From NCBI RefSeq assembly GCF_900098925.1, contig NZ_LT622357.1, positions 472,598-536,597 on the forward strand: DNA of 64,000 nucleotides. Reading direction: 5' to 3'. Origin of the DNA: Bacillus massiliglaciei. GTDB lineage: Bacteria; Bacillota; Bacilli; Bacillales; DSM-1321. Positions 45,004 through 53,103 of this stretch are shown piece by piece (position 1 is the stretch's first letter; each line of letters starts with the position of its first letter). The notes under the pieces are model-generated. The model searched no databases. It was not told the origin of the DNA and worked only from the letters and a program-made list of their open reading frames with translations. Position numbers and translations under genes: made by a program.

Positions 45004-45327
45004 TCATGTTATTTCATCTACTATCCCCATTCCTTTAATATGGCGTTTCGCCTCTGCATCTCCAAGCAAATAGATCATGTTATAAACCTTTTGCAAATTG
45101 GCATCTGCCTCTTCGTTTTCTTGATCATTGTGATATTCCCAAAAAGGGATATGCGCCCGATAAAATCCTGCCTCATCCGCTTCAAATTTATGATCAAAAT
45201 AATTTCTCAGCTGGGCAATCTCATCAGCTGTTGCTTCTATTTTAAAATCCCAGGGACTTGATTCCCGATTCTGAAAAATCCCGCCGTCTGCAATAGAAAT
45301 ATAATAGGCCTGCCGAAGAGTATCCAT
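45004..45327 (-). CDS. Conserved hypothetical protein, 107 aa
   Basis: AAAAGGGAGG precedes the ATG. The protein (MDTLRQAYYISIADGGIFQN) is acidic, without membrane segments; WDFKIEATADEIAQLRNYFD and HIPFWEYHNDQENEEAD look like a compact cytoplasmic fold. I do not recognise a named family. It lies between ytkD and a DUF6154-like gene and has its own terminator. Confidence 0.7.
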   Translation of the reverse strand: MDTLRQAYYISIADGGIFQNRESSPWDFKIEATADEIAQLRNYFDHKFEADEAGFYRAHIPFWEYHNDQENEEADANLQKVYNMIYLLGDAEAKRHIKGMGIVDEIT

Positions 45328-45433
45328 ATACTCGCCTCCCTTTTAAATTTTATTTTCTCTTGAAAAACTACTATTCATTCCATGGGATATTTAGTAAAAT
45401 GAGGAGAATATACGCTGAACCCCCATAAAAATT

Positions 45434-45458
45434 GATTAAAGTATCATACTTGGGGTAA
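45434..45458 (+). promoter_or_regulatory. Sigma-B-like promoter; palindrome inside
   Basis: GATTAA (45434-45439), 13 bases, GGGTAA (45453-45458) is close to the sigma-B consensus GTTTAA-N12-15-GGGTAT. The spacer carries the dyad AAGTATCATACTT (45439-45451). Confidence 0.45.
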
Positions 45459-45541
45459 AACATATACTATATTCAAGTATTTATCTTTTATGATGGACAA
45501 TCGTTTTTACATACAGCAAGAATGGTCTAGGAGGTGGAAAG

Positions 45542-45799
45542 ATGAAGTTAATTGAAGATCTGTATAATATGTACCGGAACAAGATGACAGGGGACGAGGA
45601 AGATATCGACATGCTGACCTTTGCAGTTCTTGAACAATTGGATCGAAAGGAAATACTCGAACTGCTTCATGAAATGGATGATCAGGAATTAACCAATCTG
45701 ATGGGTCTCTATATTATTGAAAGTTTAAAGGGCAAGTTTGCTCAGAGCGGCATGGATGAGCCAAAACCCACACATTATTTGCCGCGAAATCTTCATTAA
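45542..45799 (+). CDS. Small acidic protein, DUF6154-like, 85 aa
   Basis: AGGAGG precedes the ATG at ideal spacing. The helical, strongly acidic protein (MKLIEDLYNMYRNKMTGDEE, then LDRKEILELLHEMDDQELTN) has no membrane segment. It resembles the DUF6154 family as I remember it; function unknown. A sigma-B-like promoter lies about 85 bases upstream and a hairpin terminator follows. Confidence 0.7.
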   Translation: MKLIEDLYNMYRNKMTGDEEDIDMLTFAVLEQLDRKEILELLHEMDDQELTNLMGLYIIESLKGKFAQSGMDEPKPTHYLPRNLH

Positions 45800-45816
45800 A
45801 AAGTCATTAAACAGAC

Positions 45817-45850
45817 AGGCATTCCCCTATTATGGATGCCTCTTTTTTTT
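45817..45850 (+). terminator. Terminator after the 85-aa gene
   Basis: AGGCATTCC pairs with GGATGCCT (one bulge), then CT8. Confidence 0.8.
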
Positions 45851-45914
45851 GCTTTTAATCCAGAATCATCTAAGCATGAAGCCTTACAATCCGTAAAAAA
45901 CAGGGGCTGGGACA

Positions 45915-45956
45915 AAATAAAAAACACCAAATTTCTCACAGAGAAATTTGGTGTTT
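45915..45956 (-). terminator. Terminator of dps
   Basis: AACACCAAATTTCTC and GAGAAATTTGGTGTT pair perfectly over TGT, followed by TTTATTTTG. The stem core is shared with other terminators in this window. Confidence 0.92.
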
Positions 45957-45974
45957 GAGTAATCGGCATATCTA

Positions 45975-46415
45975 TTATTTGGAAAGGTATGCTCTAAGCA
46001 TCCATGCATGCTTATTAAAGCTTTTCTTCATGCCAGTCAGCATATCAGCGGTTACTGGATCTTCCTCCTCCGCTACTTCAATAATTTCTAAAAGTTCATT
46101 AGAAATTTTCTCAAAGTCGCTGATCACGCTTTGTACCATATCTTCTGTATTTTCACTACCTGTCGCTTCTTCAATTGTAGTCATTTCCATATACTGTTTA
46201 AGGGTTGCTACCGGCGTTTCTCCTAATGCGAGCAAACGCTCTGCCAGCTCGTCCATATCTGCAGTCACTTCATTATAAAGCTCTTCTAATTTTTTATGCA
46301 GTTCAAAGAAGTGCGGTCCGTTTACATACCAGTGATAATTATGGAGTTTCGTATAAAGCACGGTAAAGTTTGCAATTTCCTTATTCACTAATTTCGTTAA
46401 TTTTTTTTCAGCCAT
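45975..46415 (-). CDS. dps: Dps-family DNA-protecting ferritin
   Basis: The 146-residue protein has the Dps ferroxidase ligands at correct spacing: H28 (HNYHWYV), H40, D55 and E59 (ADMDELAERL). Dodecamers bind DNA and oxidise Fe(II) with peroxide, limiting hydroxyl-radical damage. GGAGG precedes the ATG. A sigma-B-type promoter lies upstream, matching the stress control known for dps in B. subtilis. Confidence 0.94.
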   Translation of the reverse strand: MAEKKLTKLVNKEIANFTVLYTKLHNYHWYVNGPHFFELHKKLEELYNEVTADMDELAERLLALGETPVATLKQYMEMTTIEEATGSENTEDMVQSVISDFEKISNELLEIIEVAEEEDPVTADMLTGMKKSFNKHAWMLRAYLSK

Positions 46416-46450
46416 TGATCATTACCTCCACTTTGATTGATATAAGTATA

Positions 46451-46476
46451 ATTCCCGAACCCCATACATTTAAAAC
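46451..46476 (-). promoter_or_regulatory. Sigma-B-type promoter of dps
   Basis: GTTTTA (46476-46471), 14 bases, GGGAAT (46456-46451) on the minus strand, about 36 bases upstream of the dps start. Confidence 0.65.
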
Positions 46477-46546
46477 CTGCCTTCAAGACATTTACCCAAG
46501 GTCTATATTTAAGTAAAATGGAAGCAAAATAAAAAGGAGAGAATCC

Positions 46547-46714
46547 ATGACTGCCATCATTATCATCTCCATTCTCATCGTACTTATCATCTTAGCTCTG
46601 TCTGTGTTAACGATTAACAAAGGGTACAGCTATAAGCATACGATTGAACCTCTTAACGAAGAGCCAAAGCCCGAAAATAGTGAAGAGGATAGTAAAAAAA
46701 AGGAAAACGTATGA
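46547..46714 (+). CDS. ytzI: Small single-span membrane protein YtzI, 55 aa
   Basis: AAAAAGGAGAG precedes the ATG. Residues 2-23 form one hydrophobic helix (TAIIIISILIVLIILALSVL), followed by a polar, charged tail ending SKKKENV. The position between dps and luxS and the size match B. subtilis YtzI, a small integral membrane protein of unknown role. It diverges from dps; the promoter is not clear. Confidence 0.78.
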   Translation: MTAIIIISILIVLIILALSVLTINKGYSYKHTIEPLNEEPKPENSEEDSKKKENV

Positions 46715-46725
46715 AATCTGCCCAC

Positions 46726-46754
46726 AAAAAAACCCACGGGCTTCTCCCGTGAGT
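46726..46754 (-). terminator. Terminator of luxS
   Basis: AACTCACGGG pairs with CCCGTGGGTT, then T6 leftward. Confidence 0.85.
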
Positions 46755-46768
46755 TCATTCAGCCATTC

Positions 46769-47242
46769 TCAGCCAAATACTTTATGAAGGTCTTCTTTAT
46801 CTTGAGAAAGCCAGAAGTTCATCAACCTCTTGGCACCCTCTAAATCGTGAAGTTTTGCCTGACCGCATTGTTTTGGTGTAGCAGCAGGGATGACTGTTGT
46901 TTGAACAGCATCCTTAAATGTCTCTTCAAGCACATCAATAATTTCTCCTACGGTTGGCTCGCCGCTTACCACTAGGTAGTAACCAGTCTGGCAGCCCATG
47001 GGCGAAATGTCGATAATATCAAAATGGTCATATTGCTCTGCATATTTACGGATATTGAAAGCAAGCAAATGTTCTAATGTATGAATCGTATCAGGCTTCA
47101 TCGCTTGTTTATTAGGCTGGCAAAAACGGATATCAAATTTATTTACAACACCGTCTGTTCCGACTTTATGAACGCCGCAATGACGGACATAAGGCGCTTT
47201 AACGGCATCATGATCTAATTCAAAGCTTTCTACTGAAGGCAT
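46769..47242 (-). CDS. luxS: S-ribosylhomocysteine lyase
   Basis: The 157-residue enzyme has metal ligands H54 and H58 in HTLEHL and C126 in PKQCGQAK, with catalytic C84 in [10 protein letters not shown], all at B. subtilis positions. It cleaves S-ribosylhomocysteine to homocysteine and DPD, the precursor of autoinducer AI-2, recycling the by-product of SAM-dependent methylation. TAGGAG precedes the ATG. Single gene. Confidence 0.97.
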   Translation of the reverse strand: MPSVESFELDHDAVKAPYVRHCGVHKVGTDGVVNKFDIRFCQPNKQAMKPDTIHTLEHLLAFNIRKYAEQYDHFDIIDISPMGCQTGYYLVVSGEPTVGEIIDVLEETFKDAVQTTVIPAATPKQCGQAKLHDLEGAKRLMNFWLSQDKEDLHKVFG

Positions 47243-47408
47243 ATCATCACTCCTAAATTGAATGTCCTCTTCATTCTACCTCTTTTTGCAATAAATTTCA
47301 CTAAACTTCTTCCTGTGCTCCATGCGGTCTTAGTCAGGACATGCTGTTTTGAATTAAGGAATAAACATGGTATAGTCTACTCATCATTAAGAAATGAGAT
47401 GACCGATT

Positions 47409-47639
47409 ATGCAATTTCTTCTACTTAAAATTATTCGTTTTTACCAAGTCGCCATTTCACCATTAAAGCCTCCATCCTGCAGATTTTATCCGACATGTTC
47501 TCACTACGGACTTGAAGCGATTAAGGTTCACGGTCCTCTATATGGAAGCTGGCTTACCTTAAAACGGATCCTGAAATGCCACCCTTTTCATCCAGGAGGC
47601 TTCGATCCTGTACCCGAAAAGACTAAGTATAAAGGATGA
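47409..47639 (+). CDS. yidD: Membrane protein insertion efficiency factor YidD (YtjA)
   Basis: The 76-residue protein shows the family motif [20 protein letters not shown], then [12 protein letters not shown] and [13 protein letters not shown]. An amphipathic N-terminal helix places it at the inner membrane, where it assists the YidC/Sec insertion route. The ribosome site (GAGATGA) is weak. Confidence 0.93.
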   Translation: MQFLLLKIIRFYQVAISPLKPPSCRFYPTCSHYGLEAIKVHGPLYGSWLTLKRILKCHPFHPGGFDPVPEKTKYKG

Positions 47640-47835
47640 CAGCTTCCCCTCCTGGCAAGACCGCACAGGAAGTCTTTTTACTCTGTTGTCTTTTCCTTTT
47701 GGGTCTTGCTAAATTTTTGCTTGCCTTATTTTTGGCTACTGTAGTATGATGTTATAGTCAAATCGTAATGGTTTCGTTTCATATAAAGATTATTAGTACA
47801 CATCCGAAATGGATGGATTTGAATATTTTGGCGCA

Positions 47836-47857
47836 TTATAAATCGTAATCAGTACGA
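47836..47857 (+). promoter_or_regulatory. Zur box overlapping a -10, znuA-type gene
   Basis: TCGTAATCAGTACGA (47843-47857) matches the Bacillus Zur box TCGTAATNATTACGA with one mismatch. It adjoins TATAAA (47836-47841). A weaker half-matching site, TCGTAATGGTTTCGT, is at about 47764-47778, behind a second possible promoter (TTGCCT 47721, TATGAT 47745). Confidence 0.7.
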
Positions 47858-47878
47858 ATGAGGAGTGGAACTAAATTA

Positions 47879-48826
47879 ATGAAGAAACATATTATTAGCG
47901 TCGTTTTTCTATTTACGGCGCTCATTTTAGCGGGCTGCGGAACCAATGAAGATTCTGCTGATAAGAAGGATAAGAAAGCATTGGAGGTATATACGACTGT
48001 TTACCCTCTCCAATATTTCACAGAAGAAATCGGCGGAAAATATGTCAATGCGCAGACCATTTACCCGCCAGGCACAGATGAGCATTCCTTTGAGCCTTCC
48101 CAAAAAGATATCGTAAAAATGGCCGAATCCGATTTGTTTTTCTACATTGGTTACAATTTAGAAGGATTCGTCACAAAAGCTAAACCGATCTTAGAAAATG
48201 AAGGTGTCACAACGGAAGCAATCGGAGAAAAAGTTCAATTGGATACACATGCACATGAAGAACATGAAGAACACGAGGAACATGATGACGGACATGATCA
48301 CGGAGGAGTTAATCCCCATTTATGGCTTGATCCTGTTTATTCTGACCAAATGGCAAAAGCCATTAAAGATGAATTGACTAAGAAAATGCCTGATCAAGCA
48401 GATTATTTTGATGAACGCTACCAGGATTTATCAAAAAGATTGAATGAATTGGACAGTCAGCTGGCATCTGTCATTCAAGACGGGAAAACGAAAAAAATCA
48501 TTGTTTCCCATTCCGCTTATGGATACTGGGAAGAACGGTACGGTCTTGAACAAATTGGGGTAACCGGCATTGCCTCTTCTAATGAACCATCCCAAAAGGA
48601 ACTGAAGAATATTGTCCAAATTGCTGAAAAAAATCATCTGCATTATGTGGTATTCGAGCAAAATATCAGTTCAAAATTAACGGAAATCATTCAAAAAGAA
48701 GTCGGGGCCGATTCCTTAACTCTGCATAACCTTTCTGTTCTGACAGAAAAAGATATCAAAGCAGAAGAAGATTATTTCAGTCTGATGAATCATAATATCA
48801 ACACATTAAAAACAGCGCTTAATTAA
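47879..48826 (+). CDS. znuA: Zinc ABC transporter substrate-binding lipoprotein (ZnuA/AdcA type)
   Basis: The 315-residue lipoprotein (lipobox ILAGC) is a cluster A-I metal-binding protein: YTTVYPLQYFTEEIGG, PPGTDEHSFEPSQKD, a His/Glu/Asp-rich loop (HAHEEHEEHEEHDDGHDHGG) and NPHLWLDPV. Metal ligands are expected at the His of DEHSFEPS, NPHLWLD and VSHSAYGY. The long His loop and the Zur box point to zinc rather than manganese. The start at 47879 has GAGGAG 13 bases upstream, somewhat far. The cognate ATPase and permease genes are not in the window. Confidence 0.92.
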   Translation: MKKHIISVVFLFTALILAGCGTNEDSADKKDKKALEVYTTVYPLQYFTEEIGGKYVNAQTIYPPGTDEHSFEPSQKDIVKMAESDLFFYIGYNLEGFVTKAKPILENEGVTTEAIGEKVQLDTHAHEEHEEHEEHDDGHDHGGVNPHLWLDPVYSDQMAKAIKDELTKKMPDQADYFDERYQDLSKRLNELDSQLASVIQDGKTKKIIVSHSAYGYWEERYGLEQIGVTGIASSNEPSQKELKNIVQIAEKNHLHYVVFEQNISSKLTEIIQKEVGADSLTLHNLSVLTEKDIKAEEDYFSLMNHNINTLKTALN

Positions 48827-48839
48827 GTCTCCCACTTTG

Positions 48840-48864
48840 GATTAACCAGGCTGTCAGCGGGTAT
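48840..48864 (+). promoter_or_regulatory. Sigma-B-like promoter of the DUF1540 gene
   Basis: GATTAA (48840-48845), 13 bases, GGGTAT (48859-48864): a perfect sigma-B -10 and one mismatch in the -35. A hairpin (TCACAGG/CCTGTGA, about 48876-48903) follows in the leader. Confidence 0.5.
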
Positions 48865-48956
48865 ACTATTACTGTCACAGGGATTCATCAATGTCCTGTG
48901 ATGGTTCACCAACTTTTAGTCACTCATGTAAAAAAGATTAAAAGGAGGTATCTGAC

Positions 48957-49115
48957 ATGGCAGAGGATGTTAAATGCACAGTGGACAGCTGTACGTTCTG
49001 GAAACATGGAAATCGCTGTTCAGCTGAAATGATCAGTGTCACCAGCTATTCTGAAGAAAGAGCACATCAGAGCAACGAAACTGGATGCCGCACATTTAAA
49101 CCGCGCGGCCTTTAA
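48957..49115 (+). CDS. Small Cys-rich DUF1540 protein, 52 aa
   Basis: AAAAGGAGG precedes the ATG. The four cysteines lie as C7-x4-C12, C21 and C44 (VKCTVDSCTFWKHGNRCSAE, GCRTFKPRGL), the DUF1540 pattern, suggesting a small metal-bound or disulfide-linked knot. No function is known. It is a single gene with a sigma-B-like promoter and a strong terminator. Confidence 0.85.
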   Translation: MAEDVKCTVDSCTFWKHGNRCSAEMISVTSYSEERAHQSNETGCRTFKPRGL

Positions 49116-49127
49116 TGAAATAATAAG

Positions 49128-49163
49128 GGCGGAGAAAGCAATTGCTTTTTCCGCCCCTTTTTT
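49128..49163 (+). terminator. Terminator between the DUF1540 gene and dctB
   Basis: GGGCGGAGAAAGC pairs with GCTTTTTCCGCCC, then T7. It may serve both strands. Confidence 0.9.
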
Positions 49164-49165
49164 AT

Positions 49166-50254
49166 TTATGGCTGTTCTTTCAGATACTTCTGGCGAATGG
49201 CTAACGTTTTATCAAGAAGCCCGCTGCCAATCTCCTCTTCAAATTCCGGATAAATCTGCGTCATTTTGTCCATCCATTCTTTCCTCTCTTCAGAAGAAAG
49301 CCGGTATATGTGAATATCCGATTCACGCTGAATATCCAGAAGCAGCTCTTCATTCATTTCGGAAGATTTCACCCAAATCCAATCTGTCGTTTTATCCATT
49401 GCCCGCTGTATCTCTTTTTGAATATCCGGGGGGAGACTCTCCCAAAATGACCCGTTCATCATGACTGCATACCCTAAATATCCATGATTGCTCATCGTGA
49501 GATTATTTTGCAGCTGGTACAATTTTTTCGAGTAAATATTGGAGATGGTATTTTCCTGGCTGTCCGTCGCATGGTCCTCCAAATTCTGAAATGTTTCATT
49601 AAACCCCAGCATAGAAGTGGTTGCGCCAAAATGGCCAAACTGTTCCTTTAAAACTTCACTTGGCATAATTCTGAAGTTTTTTCCTTTAAAATCCTCTGGC
49701 GAACGGATCTCCTGATTGCTTGTGATTTGCTTAAAATGGTTCGACCAAATGGCAAAGCCCTTAATTCCCTCTCCTTCCAAATCTCCCAGCAGCTCCTGTC
49801 CCACTTCCCCTGACAGCGTTTCTTTCAATGCCTGATCATTCGGAAAAATATATGGAAGGTCCAGCAGCATCCACCTTTTCGATACATTGGTCAGCTTGGA
49901 GGTTGCCGGAGCAATCATTTGAACTTCATTATTCTTTAGAGCCTTCCATTCTTCCTCATCATCATACAGTGATTCATTGGGGAAGACCTCCACTTTAACC
50001 CGGTGATTCGTGTACTCGTCCACCAGCTTCGCAAAACGATTAGCAGCCATTCCTTTTGGCGTATTTTCCGCTACTACATGGCTAAATTTAATGATAATCT
50101 GATCTTCCATCCCTTCTTGCTCTTCATCATGAGGCAGCTCATGCTGTTCAAAAAAAGGCTGAAAGGAAAGAAAAATCGCCGCTGCCACTCCGATAATTAT
50201 AAAAAGAATAAATCCCCATAATGCACGCATCGCTGAAAAACGCCCCACCTTCAT
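49166..50254 (-). CDS. dctB: C4-dicarboxylate-binding protein DctB
   Basis: The 362-residue TRAP-type (DctP fold) binding protein is anchored by one N-terminal helix (about 10-32). Signatures include IIIKFSHVVAENTPKG, GKNFRIMPSEVLKEQF and NHGYLGYAVMMNG. No TRAP permease is encoded nearby. In B. subtilis DctB works with sensor DctS rather than in a TRAP importer, presenting dicarboxylate or carrier state to the kinase. It is divergent from dctS-dctR. AAGGGGA precedes the ATG. Confidence 0.87.
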   Translation of the reverse strand: MKVGRFSAMRALWGFILFIIIGVAAAIFLSFQPFFEQHELPHDEEQEGMEDQIIIKFSHVVAENTPKGMAANRFAKLVDEYTNHRVKVEVFPNESLYDDEEEWKALKNNEVQMIAPATSKLTNVSKRWMLLDLPYIFPNDQALKETLSGEVGQELLGDLEGEGIKGFAIWSNHFKQITSNQEIRSPEDFKGKNFRIMPSEVLKEQFGHFGATTSMLGFNETFQNLEDHATDSQENTISNIYSKKLYQLQNNLTMSNHGYLGYAVMMNGSFWESLPPDIQKEIQRAMDKTTDWIWVKSSEMNEELLLDIQRESDIHIYRLSSEERKEWMDKMTQIYPEFEEEIGSGLLDKTLAIRQKYLKEQP

Positions 50255-50383
50255 CTAACGTCCCCTTCTGAATACGATTATTTTATCATATCAGCAGAGC
50301 ATTCCCGCTAAAATTTTCTGAAATCAATCCATTCTTCAAACTATTTTGATACTATTAATAGTAGAAATCTTGGAGGAGTAACA

Positions 50384-52018
50384 ATGGAAAAGACTTTTCA
50401 TATGCCCATACAGCTTAAAATCACCTTGCTATCCTTTGCAATCGTCGCCTTCTCGATTCTAATCGGCGGCATTACAATTATCGGGAACCTGATTGTGCAG
50501 GAGGAGAAAGAGCTTGAATCCAAGTCACTTCTCACTGCCCATACCATTGCTGAGCTTCCAGAGGTTCAGAGACTCATCTTGGAGCCAAGAGGATGGGAGG
50601 AATTGAACCCTTCTATCGAAACGCTCCGAGTCATTCACGGTGCAGACTATATTGTCGTTCTCAACCAGGAACATATCCGCTATTCTCACCCTGTTTATCA
50701 TAAATTAGGAACTGTTTCCGAAACCTCGGATGAAAGTGCCGCCTTTGCAGAACATGAATATCTCTCCAAGGCAAAAGGAGAGCTTGGAACAGCCGTACGG
50801 GCCTTTGTACCGATCCTGAATAAAGATAATAACCAAATCGGAGTCGTTCTTGTGGGAAATATTCTTCCCGCTCTTCCTGATATCATTAAGGATTTTCAAA
50901 AAGAGATTATTGTACTGCTGCTGTTTACCCTGTTATTTGGCATTATTGGATCCTGGATGATGGCCAAGCATATAAAAAGGGAAACGTTTGAGTTAGAACC
51001 CCATGAAATATCCCGTATGCTTGTAGAGAGAACGGCTGCTTTCAACGCGATGCATGAAGGCGTCATTGCGATTGATAAGCAGGAACGGATTACCATATTC
51101 AATGAAAAAGCGAAACAGATGCTGAGCATTAAAGGAGACACGATAGGAAAGAAAATCAGGGATGTTATAGATGACACCCGCCTGCCGGAAATACTGGAAC
51201 GAACAACTCCCATCTTCAATCAGGAGCTGTCGGTGCAGCAGCAGCATATATTCAGCAATAGGGTCCCGATTATGATAGACGGAAAGACAATCGGGGCGGT
51301 TGCGATCTTTCAAGACCGGACAGATGTGACAAAACTGGCCGAAGAACTGACAAGTGTCAAAGCATTTGTCGAAGCATTGCGCGCACAAAATCACGAGCAC
51401 AGTAATAAATTGCATACCATCTCTGGTCTTATTCAGCTCGGAAAGCTGGATGACGCTTTGAAATATATCTATCAAGTGACCGAGGAACAAGAAGATCTGT
51501 CCCGATTTCTGTCTAAACATATCCATGATGATAACCTAGTCGGATTGCTCCTCAGCAAAGTCTCGATCGGCAAAGAGCAGGATATCGAGCTTATCATCGA
51601 TAAGAATTCCCAGCTTGAAGAATTTCCTGCTGAAATGGATCATCATGATTTTGTCCTGATCATCGGCAATCTTATCGAAAATTCTTTTGCTGCTTTAAAA
51701 CACGCAGCCGTTAACAAAAAACAAGTCTACCTGGCCATCTATCAAGATGATGAGCAATGTCTGATTGTTCTTGAAGACAATGGACCAGGCATTCCAAAAG
51801 AGGTTCAATCACAGATTTTTGATTATGGATTTACAACAAAAGGAGCGAAAGGATCAGGACTTGGTCTTTATTTGATTGCCCAGATTGCAGAAAAGGCCCG
51901 CGGAGATATCTCTCTTACTTCCTCTCTGGGTGAAGGCACCAGTTTCATTCTTTCTTTCCCAATGAAACCGACAAAGGAGACAGATACCAATGAAGACAAT
52001 ACGGGTTCTATTAATTGA
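50384..52018 (+). CDS. dctS: C4-dicarboxylate sensor histidine kinase DctS
   Basis: The 544-residue kinase is of the CitA/DcuS family: first membrane helix about 11-35, an extracytoplasmic Cache/PASTA-like sensor (40-170), second helix (about 172-195), a cytoplasmic PAS domain (about 205-320), the H box LRAQNHEHSNKLHTISGLIQ and a HATPase domain with NLIENSF, EDNGPGI and GSGLGLYLI. It senses succinate, fumarate or malate together with DctB and phosphorylates DctR. It overlaps dctR by 29 bases. Confidence 0.92.
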   Translation: MEKTFHMPIQLKITLLSFAIVAFSILIGGITIIGNLIVQEEKELESKSLLTAHTIAELPEVQRLILEPRGWEELNPSIETLRVIHGADYIVVLNQEHIRYSHPVYHKLGTVSETSDESAAFAEHEYLSKAKGELGTAVRAFVPILNKDNNQIGVVLVGNILPALPDIIKDFQKEIIVLLLFTLLFGIIGSWMMAKHIKRETFELEPHEISRMLVERTAAFNAMHEGVIAIDKQERITIFNEKAKQMLSIKGDTIGKKIRDVIDDTRLPEILERTTPIFNQELSVQQQHIFSNRVPIMIDGKTIGAVAIFQDRTDVTKLAEELTSVKAFVEALRAQNHEHSNKLHTISGLIQLGKLDDALKYIYQVTEEQEDLSRFLSKHIHDDNLVGLLLSKVSIGKEQDIELIIDKNSQLEEFPAEMDHHDFVLIIGNLIENSFAALKHAAVNKKQVYLAIYQDDEQCLIVLEDNGPGIPKEVQSQIFDYGFTTKGAKGSGLGLYLIAQIAEKARGDISLTSSLGEGTSFILSFPMKPTKETDTNEDNTGSIN

Positions 52019-52685
52019 AGATGACCCAATGGTTCAGGAAGTCAACCGGCAATTTATTGAACGGCTTGAGGGCTTTCAAGTCATTGATACAGCCGCAAAT
52101 GGCCAGATTGGCTTGACTAAGATTAAGCAGCTGAAACCAGATCTCGTCATACTTGATATTTTCATGCCGTCCTTGAACGGAATTGAAGCACTGACGCAAA
52201 TCAGAAAGGACGAACTCGATGTAGATGTCATCATCATCTCAGCCGCCAACGATCGGCAGACGATCCGGAAATCGCTGCAAAACGGGGCCTTTGATTATTT
52301 AATTAAACCGTTTAAATTCGAAAGGCTGCAGCACACCCTTCAGCAATATCAAGCCTTTTTTATGGAAATGAAACCCGGTGACGGAATCTCCCAAAACCAA
52401 ATCGACCGGATGATGTTCCAAGTTGATGACAAGAAAAATGAATTTAGTTTATCCAAAGATATGATTCCTAAAGGACTTAATATTGCAACGCTTGAGCAGG
52501 TAGTCCATTTCATGAAAAATAAGAAAGAAGCGCTGTCTGCCGAAGAAGTGGCAGACGGCATCGGGATTGCCCGCGTCACAGCACGCAGGTATTTAGATTT
52601 CCTCTATAGCAAAGAGCTTCTGAAGCTGGATGTTCAATACGGAGGCATCGGCAGGCCGGTGAATAAGTATATATTGAATCATTAA
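51990..52685 (+). CDS. dctR: Response regulator DctR (CitB/DcuR family)
   Basis: The 231-residue regulator has a receiver domain (1-120: acidic E10-D11-D12, phospho-Asp D56 in VILDIFMP, Lys in LIKPF) and a C-terminal helix-turn-helix (about 185-215: SAEEVADGIGIARVTARRYLDFL). It is expected to activate the C4-dicarboxylate carrier gene, which is not in the window. AAAGGAG lies within the end of dctS. Confidence 0.93.
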   Translation: MKTIRVLLIEDDPMVQEVNRQFIERLEGFQVIDTAANGQIGLTKIKQLKPDLVILDIFMPSLNGIEALTQIRKDELDVDVIIISAANDRQTIRKSLQNGAFDYLIKPFKFERLQHTLQQYQAFFMEMKPGDGISQNQIDRMMFQVDDKKNEFSLSKDMIPKGLNIATLEQVVHFMKNKKEALSAEEVADGIGIARVTARRYLDFLYSKELLKLDVQYGGIGRPVNKYILNH

Positions 52686-52706
52686 TATGCTGTTGATAAA
52701 GATACG

Positions 52707-52751
52707 GAAAAAAGCGGCCAACTTCTCTGTGAGAAATTAGCCGCTTTTTTA
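52707..52751. terminator. Bidirectional terminator after dctR
   Basis: AAAAAAGCGGC and GCCGCTTTTTT, with an inner TTCTC/GAGAA stem. It serves dctR rightward and the 43-aa gene leftward. Confidence 0.9.
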
Positions 52752-52755
52752 TTTT

Positions 52756-52887
52756 TCAGTCCTGCCGCAGGAGCTTTTTCTTGAGAAACAGCAATTCTTC
52801 CTTACTGACTTTCGTTATTTCCATGACTGCATGGTCTGGCATGCCTCGCTGCAAAAGAATTTCAGCAATCAAATACGCTTTCCCCAT
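52756..52887 (-). CDS. Very small helical protein, 43 aa
   Basis: AGGAGAGG precedes the ATG at proper spacing, and the frame ends just before a terminator. The sequence MGKAYLIAEILLQRGMPDHA, then VMEITKVSKEELLFLKKKLL, looks like a helix-turn-helix scale mini-domain with a basic tail. I know no family for it. Expression is plausible but unproven. Confidence 0.55.
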   Translation of the reverse strand: MGKAYLIAEILLQRGMPDHAVMEITKVSKEELLFLKKKLLRQD

Positions 52888-53103
52888 TTAACCTCTCCTC
52901 ATAAGGTTTCCTGCTTTTATTATAAAGAACTGAGCCCTTCACCAAAACTGACATCTGCCCATTTTTACATAAATGGGCTCAGCGGCGAGAGGTTCATTTT
53001 CTGTTCCTCTCATCTGATCAGATTTCAGAATATTAGAAAACAACAATTCCCTTCTTGATCTTTTCACGATAAAATAATAAAAATGTTCAAGGAGAGAAGG
53101 CCT

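Noticed and set aside
46416..46546. PerR box for dps
   Set aside because: No match to the TTATAATNATTATAA pattern; a sigma-B-type promoter explains the region better.
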